DNA of 64,000 nucleotides from Endozoicomonas sp. SCSIO W0465 (GCF_023716865.1 NZ_CP092417.1:3202001-3266000), one strand, 5' to 3'; counted from the stretch's first letter, positions 46,057 to 55,686 are shown. Notes: a model not told the origin generated them from the sequence alone. Program-made: numbers and translations.

Positions 46057-47664
46057 GTAACTGTTCAGCACCCCCACATAAATCTGGAATTTTCTGATTT
46101 TTATACCATCCTCTTAAGCACCATTTTTCCACAATATTCGCCAGCATGATTCCAGAACTACCCGCAACTATGTCGGCTGAGATTCTCTTGAAAGAGAATG
46201 CAGAGCTGCGGATGAGAGTTGCCTGTCTGGAAGAGCGATGTCGAGAATTGGAAGAAAAGGTTGGCAAGAACAGTCAAAACAGCAGCAAGCCGCCATCGTC
46301 TGATGGTTATCAAAAACCTTGTAAAAACAGTAATTCTCCAGATCATTCTGACGACCTTTCCGCAGATAAAGGTACCGATCCATCGGATGAAAAACCCAAT
46401 CCTAAAAGTCTGAGACAGTCTTCTGGTAATAAAGCCGGTGGAAAGAAAGGGCATCAGGGCACTTGTCTTAAACAGGTCGATATCCCTGACTATATTGAGT
46501 ACCTTCCGGTTAAAGAATGCAATAAATGTCAGGCGTCTCTTCTTGATAGTGAGCCGGTCAAATATATTGAACGACAGGTGTTTGAACCAGGGAGACCGGG
46601 TGAATTTGAAGTAACGGCCCATAGAGCTGAAGTAAAAATCTGCACTTGTGGTTGTCGGAATCAGGCTGAATTCCCGGAAGGTGTTACCGCTGCCGCACAA
46701 TATGGCTCAGCCACACAGGCTATGGCCGTCTATCTTAACCAATACCATTTCCTGCCTTTTAAGCGCGTGTCAGAGTATTTTAATACTCTCTATAAAATGA
46801 GTGTAAGTGCAGGCACTGTCGCCAATTTTGTGGCCAGAACCTATGAAAATCTGGCTTCTACTGAAGAGGTTATTCGTGACGCCTTGCGGGAATCGTCTGT
46901 TGCCGGAGCCGATGAAACGGGTATGCGGGCCGAGGGCTCTTTGCACTGGCTACACGTTATGCGGGATGAACAATGGACGCTCTACTACTTGTCTGAAAAG
47001 CGAGGTCGTGAGGCCATGGACACGATGGGCATACTGCTAACATTTGCAGGCGTTCTGGTTCATGATCATTGGAAATCCTATTTTGCATATGCGGCAACTC
47101 ACGTACTTTGCAATGCCCATCACCTGAGGGAGCTTTTGGGTGTTGTTGATAGGGACAGCAATCAACTGGCGTTGCGATTGATGAAGCTACTGAGGCTTTC
47201 CTGGCATTACTGCAAGGGCTTTAAGACCATAGGTATGCTACAGATGCCAAGTGTTGTCTGTGAACGAATCGAGAAGATTTATGACCGGTTGCTTCAGCGG
47301 GCTCTAATGAAAGAAGTCGTCTATATGGAGAAGCAACGAGAGGAGCTTAAGCGCAAGAAAGTCAAGAATACTAAAGCTTACAATCTCTTCAAACGACTCA
47401 CTGAGTTCAAGGCTGAGACACTGCGCTTCATGTCAGATTTTACCATTCCCTTCGATAACAATGGCAGTGAGCGGGATGTTCGAATGGCCAAGTTAAAGCA
47501 GAAAATCTCAGGCTGCTTCAGGAGTGCAGACGGTGGTTCTATGTTTGCACGGATTCGCAGCTATTTGTCGTCTGCCAGAAAACAGGGAATGGACATATAT
47601 CAATCACTTCATAGAGCTGTTCGGAATTACTGTAATATGCCTTTGCTCAGTGCTGAATAGTTAC
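46057..47664 (+). mobile_element. IS66-family insertion sequence, copy 3
   Basis: 1608 bp, same ends as copy 1, with the perfect 8-bp duplication GAAACGGA (46049-46056 and 47665-47672). Its target, read on the other strand, contains CCGTTT, as does that of copy 2. Confidence 0.95.
46146..47660 (+). CDS. IS66-family transposase (copy 3)
   Basis: 504 residues, identical to copies 1 and 2, with all catalytic residues. It lies in the same orientation as the split phage gene. Confidence 0.95.
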   Translation: MIPELPATMSAEILLKENAELRMRVACLEERCRELEEKVGKNSQNSSKPPSSDGYQKPCKNSNSPDHSDDLSADKGTDPSDEKPNPKSLRQSSGNKAGGKKGHQGTCLKQVDIPDYIEYLPVKECNKCQASLLDSEPVKYIERQVFEPGRPGEFEVTAHRAEVKICTCGCRNQAEFPEGVTAAAQYGSATQAMAVYLNQYHFLPFKRVSEYFNTLYKMSVSAGTVANFVARTYENLASTEEVIRDALRESSVAGADETGMRAEGSLHWLHVMRDEQWTLYYLSEKRGREAMDTMGILLTFAGVLVHDHWKSYFAYAATHVLCNAHHLRELLGVVDRDSNQLALRLMKLLRLSWHYCKGFKTIGMLQMPSVVCERIEKIYDRLLQRALMKEVVYMEKQREELKRKKVKNTKAYNLFKRLTEFKAETLRFMSDFTIPFDNNGSERDVRMAKLKQKISGCFRSADGGSMFARIRSYLSSARKQGMDIYQSLHRAVRNYCNMPLLSAE

Positions 47665-48115
47665 GAAACGGAACATCAGAAATACTTAAACGGGTTTTGC
47701 GATTATCTTTTGATTTGTTTTGCCACACCCAGCAATGACCCAAAGCAGGGGATTCTCAGTGCGGTTTGTTGGGATTTGAATGTTTTCCGTGAGGCCATAA
47801 AACTTGGTGACGGCCTGTCAGTCAAACTGCTGACCAAACGACGGCTTAAAGCTGCAAACAAAACCGCACGAGAACAAGAGATACATGAAAATCGGGATTT
47901 GAACGACAGCAGGCTGATTGTCTATGACCGTGCTGATTTTGCCATTGCTGAAAAAATAATCAAGAAGCCCATTATCCATTCGGCATACAACCTGCACCAG
48001 CTGATCAAGCCACCGATAACTGCCATTGCTCAAGATGACCTGAATGCACCGCCTCAGATTGCTTTGCCTTTTGACCGTGATAATGATACCAGCCTGCAGC
48101 CACCTGCAACGCCCC

Positions 48116-48322
48116 ATGACCGGTGCCACCCTGCGGGCCGCACTGGATGAATGCCAGGATAACGACCTGGCCTCACTGGTTTATATCCGCACCGACAACA
48201 GCGTCATGGGCGTGCGCTGCATACCCAAAAAAGACCAGGTTGCCCGCACCATTCGCATCCGGCCTTACACGCCCATGAAGATCATCCGGACCTTTGCCGA
48301 GACCGAAGAGGTCATCGAGTAA
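48116..48322 (+). CDS. small phage protein
   Basis: 68 residues from ATG 48116 (MTGATLRAALDECQDNDLAS), overlapping the preceding gene's end. An upstream ATG at 48044 would add a segment that mimics a lipoprotein signal, but that stretch is the coding sequence of the other frame. It overlaps the HNH gene start by one base. No domain recognised. Confidence 0.55.
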   Translation: MTGATLRAALDECQDNDLASLVYIRTDNSVMGVRCIPKKDQVARTIRIRPYTPMKIIRTFAETEEVIE

Positions 48323-48753
48323 TGCCTGACCGAATCGCCCGACCCTGCCGTGTCAGAAGCTGCCGCCACCGAACCACGCTGGACCATGGCTATTGTGAGC
48401 AGCACAGTGACCGGCAACGGGTTCGCCCATCCGACACATCCGGCGGCTGGCGCAACGGACGACAGGGCAGCAGTAGCCAGCGCGGCTATGGCCATCAGTG
48501 GACAAGGCTGCGGTCACAGGTCCTGCGCCGCGATGGCTGGCTATGCCGGGTTTGCCATCAGGCAGGTCAATTCACCAGGGCAACCTGTGTTGACCATATC
48601 AGGCCAAAGTCACGGGGCGGTGACGATGCCCTGAGCAACCTGCAAAGCCTCTGCGACACCTGCCACCGCCTGAAGACGCAGGCTGAATCCAACGACCGGC
48701 CCTGTTGTGGCCAGCTGGCTGCAGCCCTTGCCGCGCAAGGCATCCAGCCTTGA
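48322..48753 (+). CDS. HNH endonuclease
   Basis: 143 residues. A Cys/His-rich N-terminus (CRVRSCRHRTTLDHGYCEQH) may bind zinc. The HNH nuclease domain (about 75-120) has CRVCHQAG, CVDHIRPKSRGGDD, SNLQSLCDTCH: two Cys pairs and the DH...N...H catalytic pattern. In HK97-like phages an HNH protein just upstream of the terminase genes assists packaging, which fits this position. Confidence 0.92.
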   Translation: MPDRIARPCRVRSCRHRTTLDHGYCEQHSDRQRVRPSDTSGGWRNGRQGSSSQRGYGHQWTRLRSQVLRRDGWLCRVCHQAGQFTRATCVDHIRPKSRGGDDALSNLQSLCDTCHRLKTQAESNDRPCCGQLAAALAAQGIQP

Positions 48754-48954
48754 CTAGACAGGGCGCTACGTCTTAGTGCTGCAAGGGGCAGGGGGCGGGT
48801 CAAAACTCTGGCCCTTTCAATAAAGACTGCGCGCGTCCAGCTCTTTTTTTGTGCGTGCAACTTCTATTAAGTACTGTATATAAACACAGTTAAAATTAAA
48901 GATTTCGTTATAAGCCACCTGAAAGCCTGCCCACGCAATGCCAAAAAGCACGAC

Positions 48955-50211
48955 GTGGTGCAGGTACAACAGATTGCCCGCAGCATTGAAGTGTTTGGTT
49001 TCAACAACCCGGTGCTGATCGACAGTGACGGTGAAATCATCGCTGGCCATGGTCGCTTTGCAGCGGCGCAATTGTTGCAGCTGGATAAGATCCCCTGCAT
49101 TGTTCTGGACCACCTGAATGAGCAACAGAAACGCGCTTTCCGGATTGCAGATAACCGGCTGTCCGAACAAGGGGGGGGGTGGGACGAAGACTTGCTGATG
49201 CTGGAGCTGACCGAACTGAAGGCCGTTGACTTTGATACCGAGATCACCGGCTTCGACGATCAGCACTGGCAGAAAATGTTGCCGGAGAAAATGACCCGCA
49301 GCACCGACCAGGACGATAAGATCCCTGATTTGCCGGACGATAACGATACCTTGTCACGCACCGGGGACGTCTGGTTACTGGACAACCACCGGTTGTTGTG
49401 TGGTGACAGTACCATCCAGCAGGATATGCGGAAGCTGGTTGGTGATTATCCGGTCGACTGTATCTGGACCGATCCACCCTATAACGTGAATTACCAGGGT
49501 GGTACTGAAAAGCAACTGACGATCAAAAACGACCGGATGGAGTCGACGGTCTTTTGCCAGTTTTTGTCGCGGATATTTGAAAACGCCTTTGCTGTAGCCA
49601 GAACCGGCTGCCCGATTTACGTGGCCTATGCCGACAGTGAAAACGTCGCCTTTCGTGAAGCCCTGACCGACACTGGCTGGAAACTATCGCAAACCCTGAT
49701 CTGGATGAAACAGCATTTCAAATTGTCCCGGCAAGATTATCACTGGCAGCACGAACCCATTATCTATGGCTGGAAAGAGGGCAGAGAACACAGCTGGTAC
49801 GGTGGCCGGACACAGACCACCATCATGGACGCCAACCTGGTACTGGACGACATGAGCCACGAAGCCCTGCTTAAGCTGGCCAAGTCCTGGCAGTACGTGA
49901 TGGCATCAACCGTCATCAAGGCAAAGAAACCCAATACCAGCAAAGAGCACCCGACCATGAAACCCGTGGCGCTGATCATGCGCATGCTGCAGAACTCCTG
50001 CCAGCCCGGTGATCGCGTCCTTGATCCCTGTGGTGGCTCTGGCAGCACCCTCATCGCCTGCGAAAAATTAAAACGTCAGGCACTGCTGATGGAGATTGAC
50101 CCGAAATACTGCGACGTCATTATTCGTCGCTGGCAAACCTTCACCGGTAAGGACGCGGTGCATGAAACCACAGGACAGACCTTCACCATGAAAGAACAAC
50201 AGGTGGCCTGA
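48955..50211 (+). CDS. ParB-like domain fused to DNA (adenine/cytosine-N4) methyltransferase
   Basis: 418 residues from GTG 48955, but ParB-like sequence continues upstream in the same open frame (KIKDFVISHLKACPRNAKKH) to a stop at 48868. The true start may be a CTG at 48874 or a rare ATT at 48895. ParB box: DGEIIAGHGRFAAAQLL. The methyltransferase domain has DPPY at about 174-177 (WTDPPYNVNYQGG) and the SAM motif DPCGGSGSTL near 360, the order of beta-class amino-methyltransferases. Fusions of this kind are common next to phage terminases. Confidence 0.9.
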   Translation: MVQVQQIARSIEVFGFNNPVLIDSDGEIIAGHGRFAAAQLLQLDKIPCIVLDHLNEQQKRAFRIADNRLSEQGGGWDEDLLMLELTELKAVDFDTEITGFDDQHWQKMLPEKMTRSTDQDDKIPDLPDDNDTLSRTGDVWLLDNHRLLCGDSTIQQDMRKLVGDYPVDCIWTDPPYNVNYQGGTEKQLTIKNDRMESTVFCQFLSRIFENAFAVARTGCPIYVAYADSENVAFREALTDTGWKLSQTLIWMKQHFKLSRQDYHWQHEPIIYGWKEGREHSWYGGRTQTTIMDANLVLDDMSHEALLKLAKSWQYVMASTVIKAKKPNTSKEHPTMKPVALIMRMLQNSCQPGDRVLDPCGGSGSTLIACEKLKRQALLMEIDPKYCDVIIRRWQTFTGKDAVHETTGQTFTMKEQQVA

Positions 50212-50212
50212 T

Positions 50213-50692
50213 ATGGCAGCCCCACACCCACTACCGACCAATCTGAAAGTACTGCGCGGCACCGCGCAACCCTGCCGTTTGAACGACAAGGAACCAAAAC
50301 CACCAACGGCTGATATCTCCATGCCCGACGGCCTGACCAAAGCAGAACAACAGCACTGGCAACAGGTCGCTGGTCATTTACAGGAAGCCGGTGTGCTGAC
50401 GGTTATGGACGTGCAGGCACTGAAACTGTACTGCCGGATCTATGCCAAGTGGCAGGAAAGCAATGAGAAGCTGGACGAATACGGCCCGGTGATCAAAACC
50501 AGAACCGGCCATCCGGCGTTGTCGCCGTACTTCAAGATTTCACAGAAGTACCTGGACCAGCTGTTGTCGATCCTGCGTGAATTTGGCATGACGCCCAGCA
50601 GCCGAACCCGCATCCACACTAACATTGATAAACCTGATGACGACTACGAAGCCTGGCAAAAGAAACGGCGGATGGCCCGTGAAGGTGTTTAG
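50213..50692 (+). CDS. phage terminase small subunit, P27 family
   Basis: 159 residues. P27-type features: LPTNLKVLRGTAQPCRLND at the start, a helical centre (EQQHWQQVAGHLQEAGVLT), and the GHPALSPYFKISQKYLDQL segment. It recognises phage DNA for packaging. It starts 1 base after the methyltransferase stop and overlaps the large subunit start. Confidence 0.93.
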   Translation: MAAPHPLPTNLKVLRGTAQPCRLNDKEPKPPTADISMPDGLTKAEQQHWQQVAGHLQEAGVLTVMDVQALKLYCRIYAKWQESNEKLDEYGPVIKTRTGHPALSPYFKISQKYLDQLLSILREFGMTPSSRTRIHTNIDKPDDDYEAWQKKRRMAREGV

Positions 50693-52380
50693 TGGCCCGA
50701 CACTGGGAAGACGCCTGGCATTACGCCAACCAGATTATTGACGGAGAGATAGCCGCCTGCAAATGGGTGCGCCTGGCTTGCCAGCGATTCATTGACGACC
50801 TGCACCACGGTCACCAACGTGGTTTGGCATTCAGTCCGGAAAAAGCCCAGGACATTCTGGACTATTACAACCTGACGCCCCACATCAAGGGCGAATGGGC
50901 CGGTCAGTCCATCACGCCCAGCGACTGGCAAACCTTCTCGCTGGTCAACCTGTTCGGCTGGTACAAAGAAGACGGCACCCGCCGGTTTCGCTCTGCCTAT
51001 ATCGAAGTGGGTCGAAAGAACGGCAAAAGCACCTTTGTTGCACCTGTTGGCCTGTACATGCTCAAAGAGGACGGCGAAGCGGGCAGCGAGGTCTACAGCG
51101 CCGCCACCAGTCGCGACCAGGCACGCATTGTGTTCGACGCTGCCCGCGACATGACCCGCCAGTCCTCCCTGCGCTACCACTTGCAGGCTTACAACCACAG
51201 CGTCTGCCACGAAGCCAGCGCCAGCAGTTTCAAGCCGCTGGCCAGCGACAGCGACACGCTGGAAGGCAAGAACACCCACTGCGCCATCATCGATGAGCTC
51301 CATGCGCACAAGAACCGTCGTGTGTACGACGTGCTGGAGCTGTCCCTGGCTGCCCGGCAACAGCCACTGCTGCTGGTCATCACCACCGCCGGCAGTGACC
51401 GCACCGGCATCTGCTACGAGGTGCGCAACTACCTGACCAAGGTGCTTGAGGGCGTCATCGACGACGACAGCTGCTTCGGCATGATCTACACCCTGGACGA
51501 CCCGGAGCAGTGGAAAGACCCTGACCAGTGGATCAAGGCCAACCCGAACCTGGGCATCTCGGTCAAGCTGGAGGACATGCAGCGCCTGTGCCAAAAGGCG
51601 CAACAGAACCCGGCCGCTGCCAGTGAGTTCAAGCGCAAGCGGCTGGACATCTGGGGTGCCGGTGAAGACGTGTTTTTCAACATGGAGTTGTGGTCACGAT
51701 GTCCAGCGCTGGCCAGCGAAGAGCAGCTGCAGACCCTGCCCTGCTACTTCGGCGTTGACCTGGCCAGCAAGCTGGACATCACCGCCCTGGTCGCCCTGTT
51801 CTGCGATCAGGAGCGGCGCTATCACCTGAAAGTGCATTTCTGGTTGCCAGAGGTGCAGACAGACGACCAGCGCAGCGGCAAGTCGCACCACGTCCAGCAG
51901 CTGTATAAAGCCTGGGCAGAACAGGGGTTGCTGACCCTGACGCCGGGCCAGATCGTCGATTACGACGCCATTCGCCAGACCATCAACGACTGGGCGGACC
52001 GTTACCACCCGCTGGAAATCGCCTACGACCCGTGGGGTGCCACTCAGCTGGCCACCCAGCTGGCGGAAGAGGACGAACGGGTCATGACCGAAGTGGGCCA
52101 GACCGTCAAGCAACTCAGTGACCCGATGAAAGAGATCCAGGCGCTGATCATTGACGGCCGGCTGCACCACGAGCAGCACCCGGTGATGAACTGGATGATG
52201 TCCAACGTCACCGCCCGCGTCGACCGCAACGAGAACGTGTTCCCGAACAAGGACACGCCGGACAACAAGATCGACGGCCCGGTGGCCCTGATCACCGCCA
52301 TGTCCCGCGCCATGGTGAAAGAAGCACCGGACGACGGTTACCACGACACACCAATACCTGATTTTGTAATGACCGGATGA
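50692..52380 (+). CDS. phage terminase large subunit
   Basis: 562 residues from a GTG that overlaps the small-subunit stop. The ATPase domain has Walker A-type VGRKNGKST (106-114) and Walker B CAIIDE (Asp201, Glu202). The C-terminal nuclease domain begins about 345 (CYFGVDLASKLDITAL), with a later acid in AYDPWGATQL. It packages DNA into procapsids. It overlaps the portal gene by 4 bases. Confidence 0.96.
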   Translation: MARHWEDAWHYANQIIDGEIAACKWVRLACQRFIDDLHHGHQRGLAFSPEKAQDILDYYNLTPHIKGEWAGQSITPSDWQTFSLVNLFGWYKEDGTRRFRSAYIEVGRKNGKSTFVAPVGLYMLKEDGEAGSEVYSAATSRDQARIVFDAARDMTRQSSLRYHLQAYNHSVCHEASASSFKPLASDSDTLEGKNTHCAIIDELHAHKNRRVYDVLELSLAARQQPLLLVITTAGSDRTGICYEVRNYLTKVLEGVIDDDSCFGMIYTLDDPEQWKDPDQWIKANPNLGISVKLEDMQRLCQKAQQNPAAASEFKRKRLDIWGAGEDVFFNMELWSRCPALASEEQLQTLPCYFGVDLASKLDITALVALFCDQERRYHLKVHFWLPEVQTDDQRSGKSHHVQQLYKAWAEQGLLTLTPGQIVDYDAIRQTINDWADRYHPLEIAYDPWGATQLATQLAEEDERVMTEVGQTVKQLSDPMKEIQALIIDGRLHHEQHPVMNWMMSNVTARVDRNENVFPNKDTPDNKIDGPVALITAMSRAMVKEAPDDGYHDTPIPDFVMTG

Positions 52381-53729
52381 AATGGTTCAACAGCAAACGA
52401 CAACTGCAGCAGGAACTGGCCCGGGTTAAACAGGAGCTGGCCACCATCAGGGCCGAAGCGGACGCCGCTGAAAGCCGGGGCCGCACCTTTGAAGAACTGA
52501 TGGACGTGCTGGGCATCAAGTCCCACTCCGGTTCGGTGGTGACCCACCAGAGCGCCCTGCAGGTGGCCGCCGTGTTTGCCTGTGTGTCGCTGATCTCCGG
52601 TGCCATTGCCTCGATCCCGCTGAAGGTTTACCAGCGCAAGGCCAATGGCATCCGGGAAGAGAGCGACCACCATCCGCTGCTGCTGAAGCTCTGCCTGGAG
52701 CCGTCGCCCATGGTCACCGCGCTGGTGTTCTGGGAGACCCTGGTCACCGACATGCTGCTGGACGGCAACGCCTACGCGGTGATTGACCGCGACCTGAACG
52801 GCCGGGTCCGGCGGCTGATTTACGTCAACCCGGCCAGCGTCAATGTCCGGCTGGTCGAGGGTGAACTCAGTTACATCGTCGCCATCAGCCCGGACCGGGA
52901 GCAGCTGCCCAGGGCCACCCGGGACGACATTGCCTTTGTCGGTTTCTACCCCAGCGACATCCTGCACTTTCCCGGCGTCGGCTGGAACGGCAAGACCGGC
53001 ATGTCGGTGATCAAGTCGGCGGCGCTGAACAGTGTCGGCAATGCCCTCAGTGCTGACCAGTTCACCGGCCTCTATTTCAAGCAGGGGATATCCAGTCCCG
53101 GTTACATCAAGTTCCCGCAGAAGCTGACCCGCGAGCAGTTCGAAATGATGCGCGAGTACTGGAAGTCCCACGTGGTTGGCGCTGAACAGGCGCACCTGCC
53201 GCCGATCATTACCGAGGGCGGTGAATTTGCGCCGCTGAACATCAAGGCCGACGACGTGCAGCTGCTGGAGACCCGCAAGTTCCAGGTCCTGGACATTGCC
53301 CGCATCTTCGGCGTGCCACCGCACATGATCGGTGCGCAGGAGACCACGACCAGCTGGGGCACCGGCATCGAGCAGCAGTCCATCGGCTTTGTCCGCTACA
53401 CCCTGCGCCCGCACCTGACCCGCATTGAGCAGGAACTGAACCGCAAGCTGTTCAGAAGTCACCTGCACTTCAGTGAGTTTGACGTCAACGCGTTGCTGCG
53501 CGGTGACATCAAGGCCCGCAATGAAGCGCACCAGATTGCCCTGGGTGGCAACCAGAACCCCGGCTGGAAGACCGTCAACGAGATCCGCCGGGAAGAGAAC
53601 CTGCGGCCCGTGGATGACGGCGACGCGCTTTATCAACCTGTCACCGGTGAGCAACATGAACCCGCGCAAACTGATGAACCTGATTCAGAAGAACCCGAAG
53701 AACTCCGGCATCCGGGTACAGACCAATGA
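52377..53729 (+). CDS. phage portal protein, HK97 family
   Basis: 450 residues. The typical start QSALQVAAVFACVSLISGAI is followed by YVNPASVNVR, GVPPHMIGAQETTTSWGTGI and QQSIGFVRYTLRPHLTRIEQ, signatures of HK97-type portals. It forms the dodecameric DNA channel at one capsid vertex. It overlaps the protease gene by 74 bases. Confidence 0.95.
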   Translation: MKWFNSKRQLQQELARVKQELATIRAEADAAESRGRTFEELMDVLGIKSHSGSVVTHQSALQVAAVFACVSLISGAIASIPLKVYQRKANGIREESDHHPLLLKLCLEPSPMVTALVFWETLVTDMLLDGNAYAVIDRDLNGRVRRLIYVNPASVNVRLVEGELSYIVAISPDREQLPRATRDDIAFVGFYPSDILHFPGVGWNGKTGMSVIKSAALNSVGNALSADQFTGLYFKQGISSPGYIKFPQKLTREQFEMMREYWKSHVVGAEQAHLPPIITEGGEFAPLNIKADDVQLLETRKFQVLDIARIFGVPPHMIGAQETTTSWGTGIEQQSIGFVRYTLRPHLTRIEQELNRKLFRSHLHFSEFDVNALLRGDIKARNEAHQIALGGNQNPGWKTVNEIRREENLRPVDDGDALYQPVTGEQHEPAQTDEPDSEEPEELRHPGTDQ

Positions 53730-54360
53730 CCGGCAGGCGACTGTTTACGTCTATGACGTCATTGACGACTGGTGGGGCATCGATGCCGAAAGCTTTGTTC
53801 GTGAGGTCAATGGTCTGGATGTGGACACCCTCAATGTCCGCATCAACTCACCCGGTGGCGACGTGTTCACCGCCCGCGCCATGCAGACGGCACTGGCCCA
53901 GCATCCGGCACACGTCATCGCCCATGTGGACGGGTTGGCTGCCAGTGCTGCCACCTTTCTGGCCATGGGGTCCAACGAGGTGCGCATCAGTGACGGCGCG
54001 TTTTTCATGATCCACCAGGGCTGGACCTTCATGATGGGCAACGCCGATGAGCTGCGTGAACACGCGAAACTGCTGGACGCCATTGACGACAGCATCGCCA
54101 AAACCTACGCCAGCCGCACCGGCCTGAGCTACGAACAGGTGGTGGACATGATGGCCGCCGAGACCTGGATGAACGGACAGCAGGCGGTGGGCCACGGTTT
54201 TGCCGACCGCATTGCCAACGGCATCACCGACACCGAACCGCAGATCGAAGACCGGGTGTTCGACCTGAGTGCCTACCGGCATCCGCCAGACAGTTATCAA
54301 CCAACCCATCCTGCCGCCCTGCGCGCGCACCTTGAACGACGGCTGGCGTTGATTGCCTGA
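53656..54360 (+). CDS. ClpP-like head maturation protease
   Basis: 234 residues from ATG 53656; a further ATG lies at 53674. The ClpP fold is clear: INSPGGDVF near 64-72, nucleophile Ser97 in GLAASAATFLA, and His120 in FMIHQGW. It cleaves the scaffold/delta domain during head maturation. The open frame extends upstream within the portal gene, but that part is an overprinting artefact. Confidence 0.93.
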   Translation: MNPRKLMNLIQKNPKNSGIRVQTNDRQATVYVYDVIDDWWGIDAESFVREVNGLDVDTLNVRINSPGGDVFTARAMQTALAQHPAHVIAHVDGLAASAATFLAMGSNEVRISDGAFFMIHQGWTFMMGNADELREHAKLLDAIDDSIAKTYASRTGLSYEQVVDMMAAETWMNGQQAVGHGFADRIANGITDTEPQIEDRVFDLSAYRHPPDSYQPTHPAALRAHLERRLALIA

Positions 54361-54444
54361 CCATGCACAGGACGTTTTTGCTCTGCCTTGCCCTGCTGGC
54401 CACCGAGCTGGACGACGCCCCTTTATTCACCACCGGAAATCACC

Positions 54445-55686
54445 ATGGATATTCAAACCCTGAGAGAACAACGCAGCCAGGCCGCCAGTACTGCCAGACA
54501 ATTACTGGACAGCGTCGAACCGGAACACTGGAACGACGACCACAACCAGCAGTACGACGCCATTGTCGCCGAGATCGGGCGTATCGATGACCAGCTGGAA
54601 CGGCTGGAAGAACAACTGAAAATCGAAGCCGCCGACCACGCCATTACCCGACAACGGGGCGAACGGGACGGAGTATCTGACGATGAGGCCGACAACCGTA
54701 TCCACATGGAGAAAAGCATATTTAACAGCTTTATCCGTGGCGGCGTGGAATCTCTTGACGTTGATCAGCGCCAGTATGTAGAACAGCGCCGGCTGCGCGC
54801 TGACCTGTCCACCGGTACCGACACCGCCGGTGGCTACCTGGTGCCCACCGACTTCGCCACCCGGCTGATTGAGGAGATGAAGCTGTTCGGCAACATGCGA
54901 CTGGTGGCCACCATCCAGCAGACCGACTCCGGCGTCCCCATCGAATGGCCGGTGGCCGACAACCTGGACCAGGAAGGTGAGATCGTCGCCGAGAACACCG
55001 CCGTCACCGACGAAGACCCCACCTTCGGGATCAAGACCATTGGTGCCTGGAAGTACAGCTCCAAGGGCGTCGCCGTGCCGTTTGAGCTGTTGCAGGACTC
55101 ACGCATTGATATCGAAGCGTACGTGGTTCGCCTGCTGGCCCAGCGCATCAGCCGCATCACCAACCGGCACTTTACCCTGGGCACCGGCACTGGTCAGCCC
55201 GATGGCATTGTGCCCTCCGCCAGCAAGGGAGCCACCGCCGCCACCGCTGCCACGGTGGGTTTTGACGACCTGATCAAGCTGGAGCACAGCGTTGACCCGA
55301 TCTATCGCATGAACGCCCGGTTCATGTTTGCCGACCAGGCGCTGAAAACCATCAAGATGCTGAAAGACAACGAGGGCCGTCCCTTGTGGATACCGGGCAT
55401 CGCCGTCAGCGAACCGGACACGATCCTGGGTTATCCCTACGTCATTAACCAGTACATGGCGGCACCGGCGGGGAATGCCAAGTCCATCCTGTTTGGCCAG
55501 CTGTCCAATTACCTGATCCGTGACGTCATGGCCGTGACCCTGTTCCGCATGACCGACAGCGTCTACACCCGCAAGGGGCAGGTGGGTTTCCTGGCCTTCA
55601 GCCGCCACGACGGCGCGCTGCTGGATGCCAGCGGACAGTCGGTGAAATTCCTGCAACAGGCTGCCCAGCCGCAGACCAAGTCATGA
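54445..55686 (+). CDS. phage major capsid protein, HK97 family
   Basis: 413 residues from ATG 54445. The N-terminal coiled-coil delta domain (about 1-75) is followed by the HK97 fold: STGTDTAGGYLVPTDFATRL, GAWKYSSKGVAVPFELLQD, and the C-terminal VGFLAFSRHDGALLDASG. The delta domain would be removed by the upstream protease. The open frame extends 19 codons upstream without coding character. It overlaps the connector gene by 4 bases. Confidence 0.95.
   Translation: MDIQTLREQRSQAASTARQLLDSVEPEHWNDDHNQQYDAIVAEIGRIDDQLERLEEQLKIEAADHAITRQRGERDGVSDDEADNRIHMEKSIFNSFIRGGVESLDVDQRQYVEQRRLRADLSTGTDTAGGYLVPTDFATRLIEEMKLFGNMRLVATIQQTDSGVPIEWPVADNLDQEGEIVAENTAVTDEDPTFGIKTIGAWKYSSKGVAVPFELLQDSRIDIEAYVVRLLAQRISRITNRHFTLGTGTGQPDGIVPSASKGATAATAATVGFDDLIKLEHSVDPIYRMNARFMFADQALKTIKMLKDNEGRPLWIPGIAVSEPDTILGYPYVINQYMAAPAGNAKSILFGQLSNYLIRDVMAVTLFRMTDSVYTRKGQVGFLAFSRHDGALLDASGQSVKFLQQAAQPQTKS

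Larger units (their letters stand above)
45809..48150 (+). pseudogene. phage protein of unknown function, split by IS66 copy 3
   Basis: The 5' part starts at ATG 45809 inside the end of the methyltransferase gene (FSDEFEWSKGFLPAQKLIVM). Excising 46057-47664 and one GAAACGGA copy restores RPHIETEHQKYLNGFCDYLL and an open frame to 48150, 241 residues in all. The C-terminal half is basic (KLLTKRRLKAANKTAREQEI). No family recognised. Its position between two methyltransferase fusions suggests DNA handling, but nothing in the sequence proves it. Confidence 0.72.

Noticed and set aside
48044..48115. Apparent lipoprotein signal (hydrophobic stretch ending IPAC) on the small gene after IS66 copy 3
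   Set aside because: The same bases encode the C-terminus of the rebuilt 241-residue protein and no good ribosome site precedes the ATG; the resemblance is probably chance.
50689..51603. 304-codon open frame on the minus strand
   Set aside because: Antisense to the terminase large subunit with its Walker motifs; the translated sequence is Val/Gly/Gln-rich as typical of shadows.
52338..53669. 443-codon open frame on the minus strand
   Set aside because: It is fully antisense to the portal gene, whose product matches HK97 portals throughout. Long shadow frames are expected in this GC-rich coding region.
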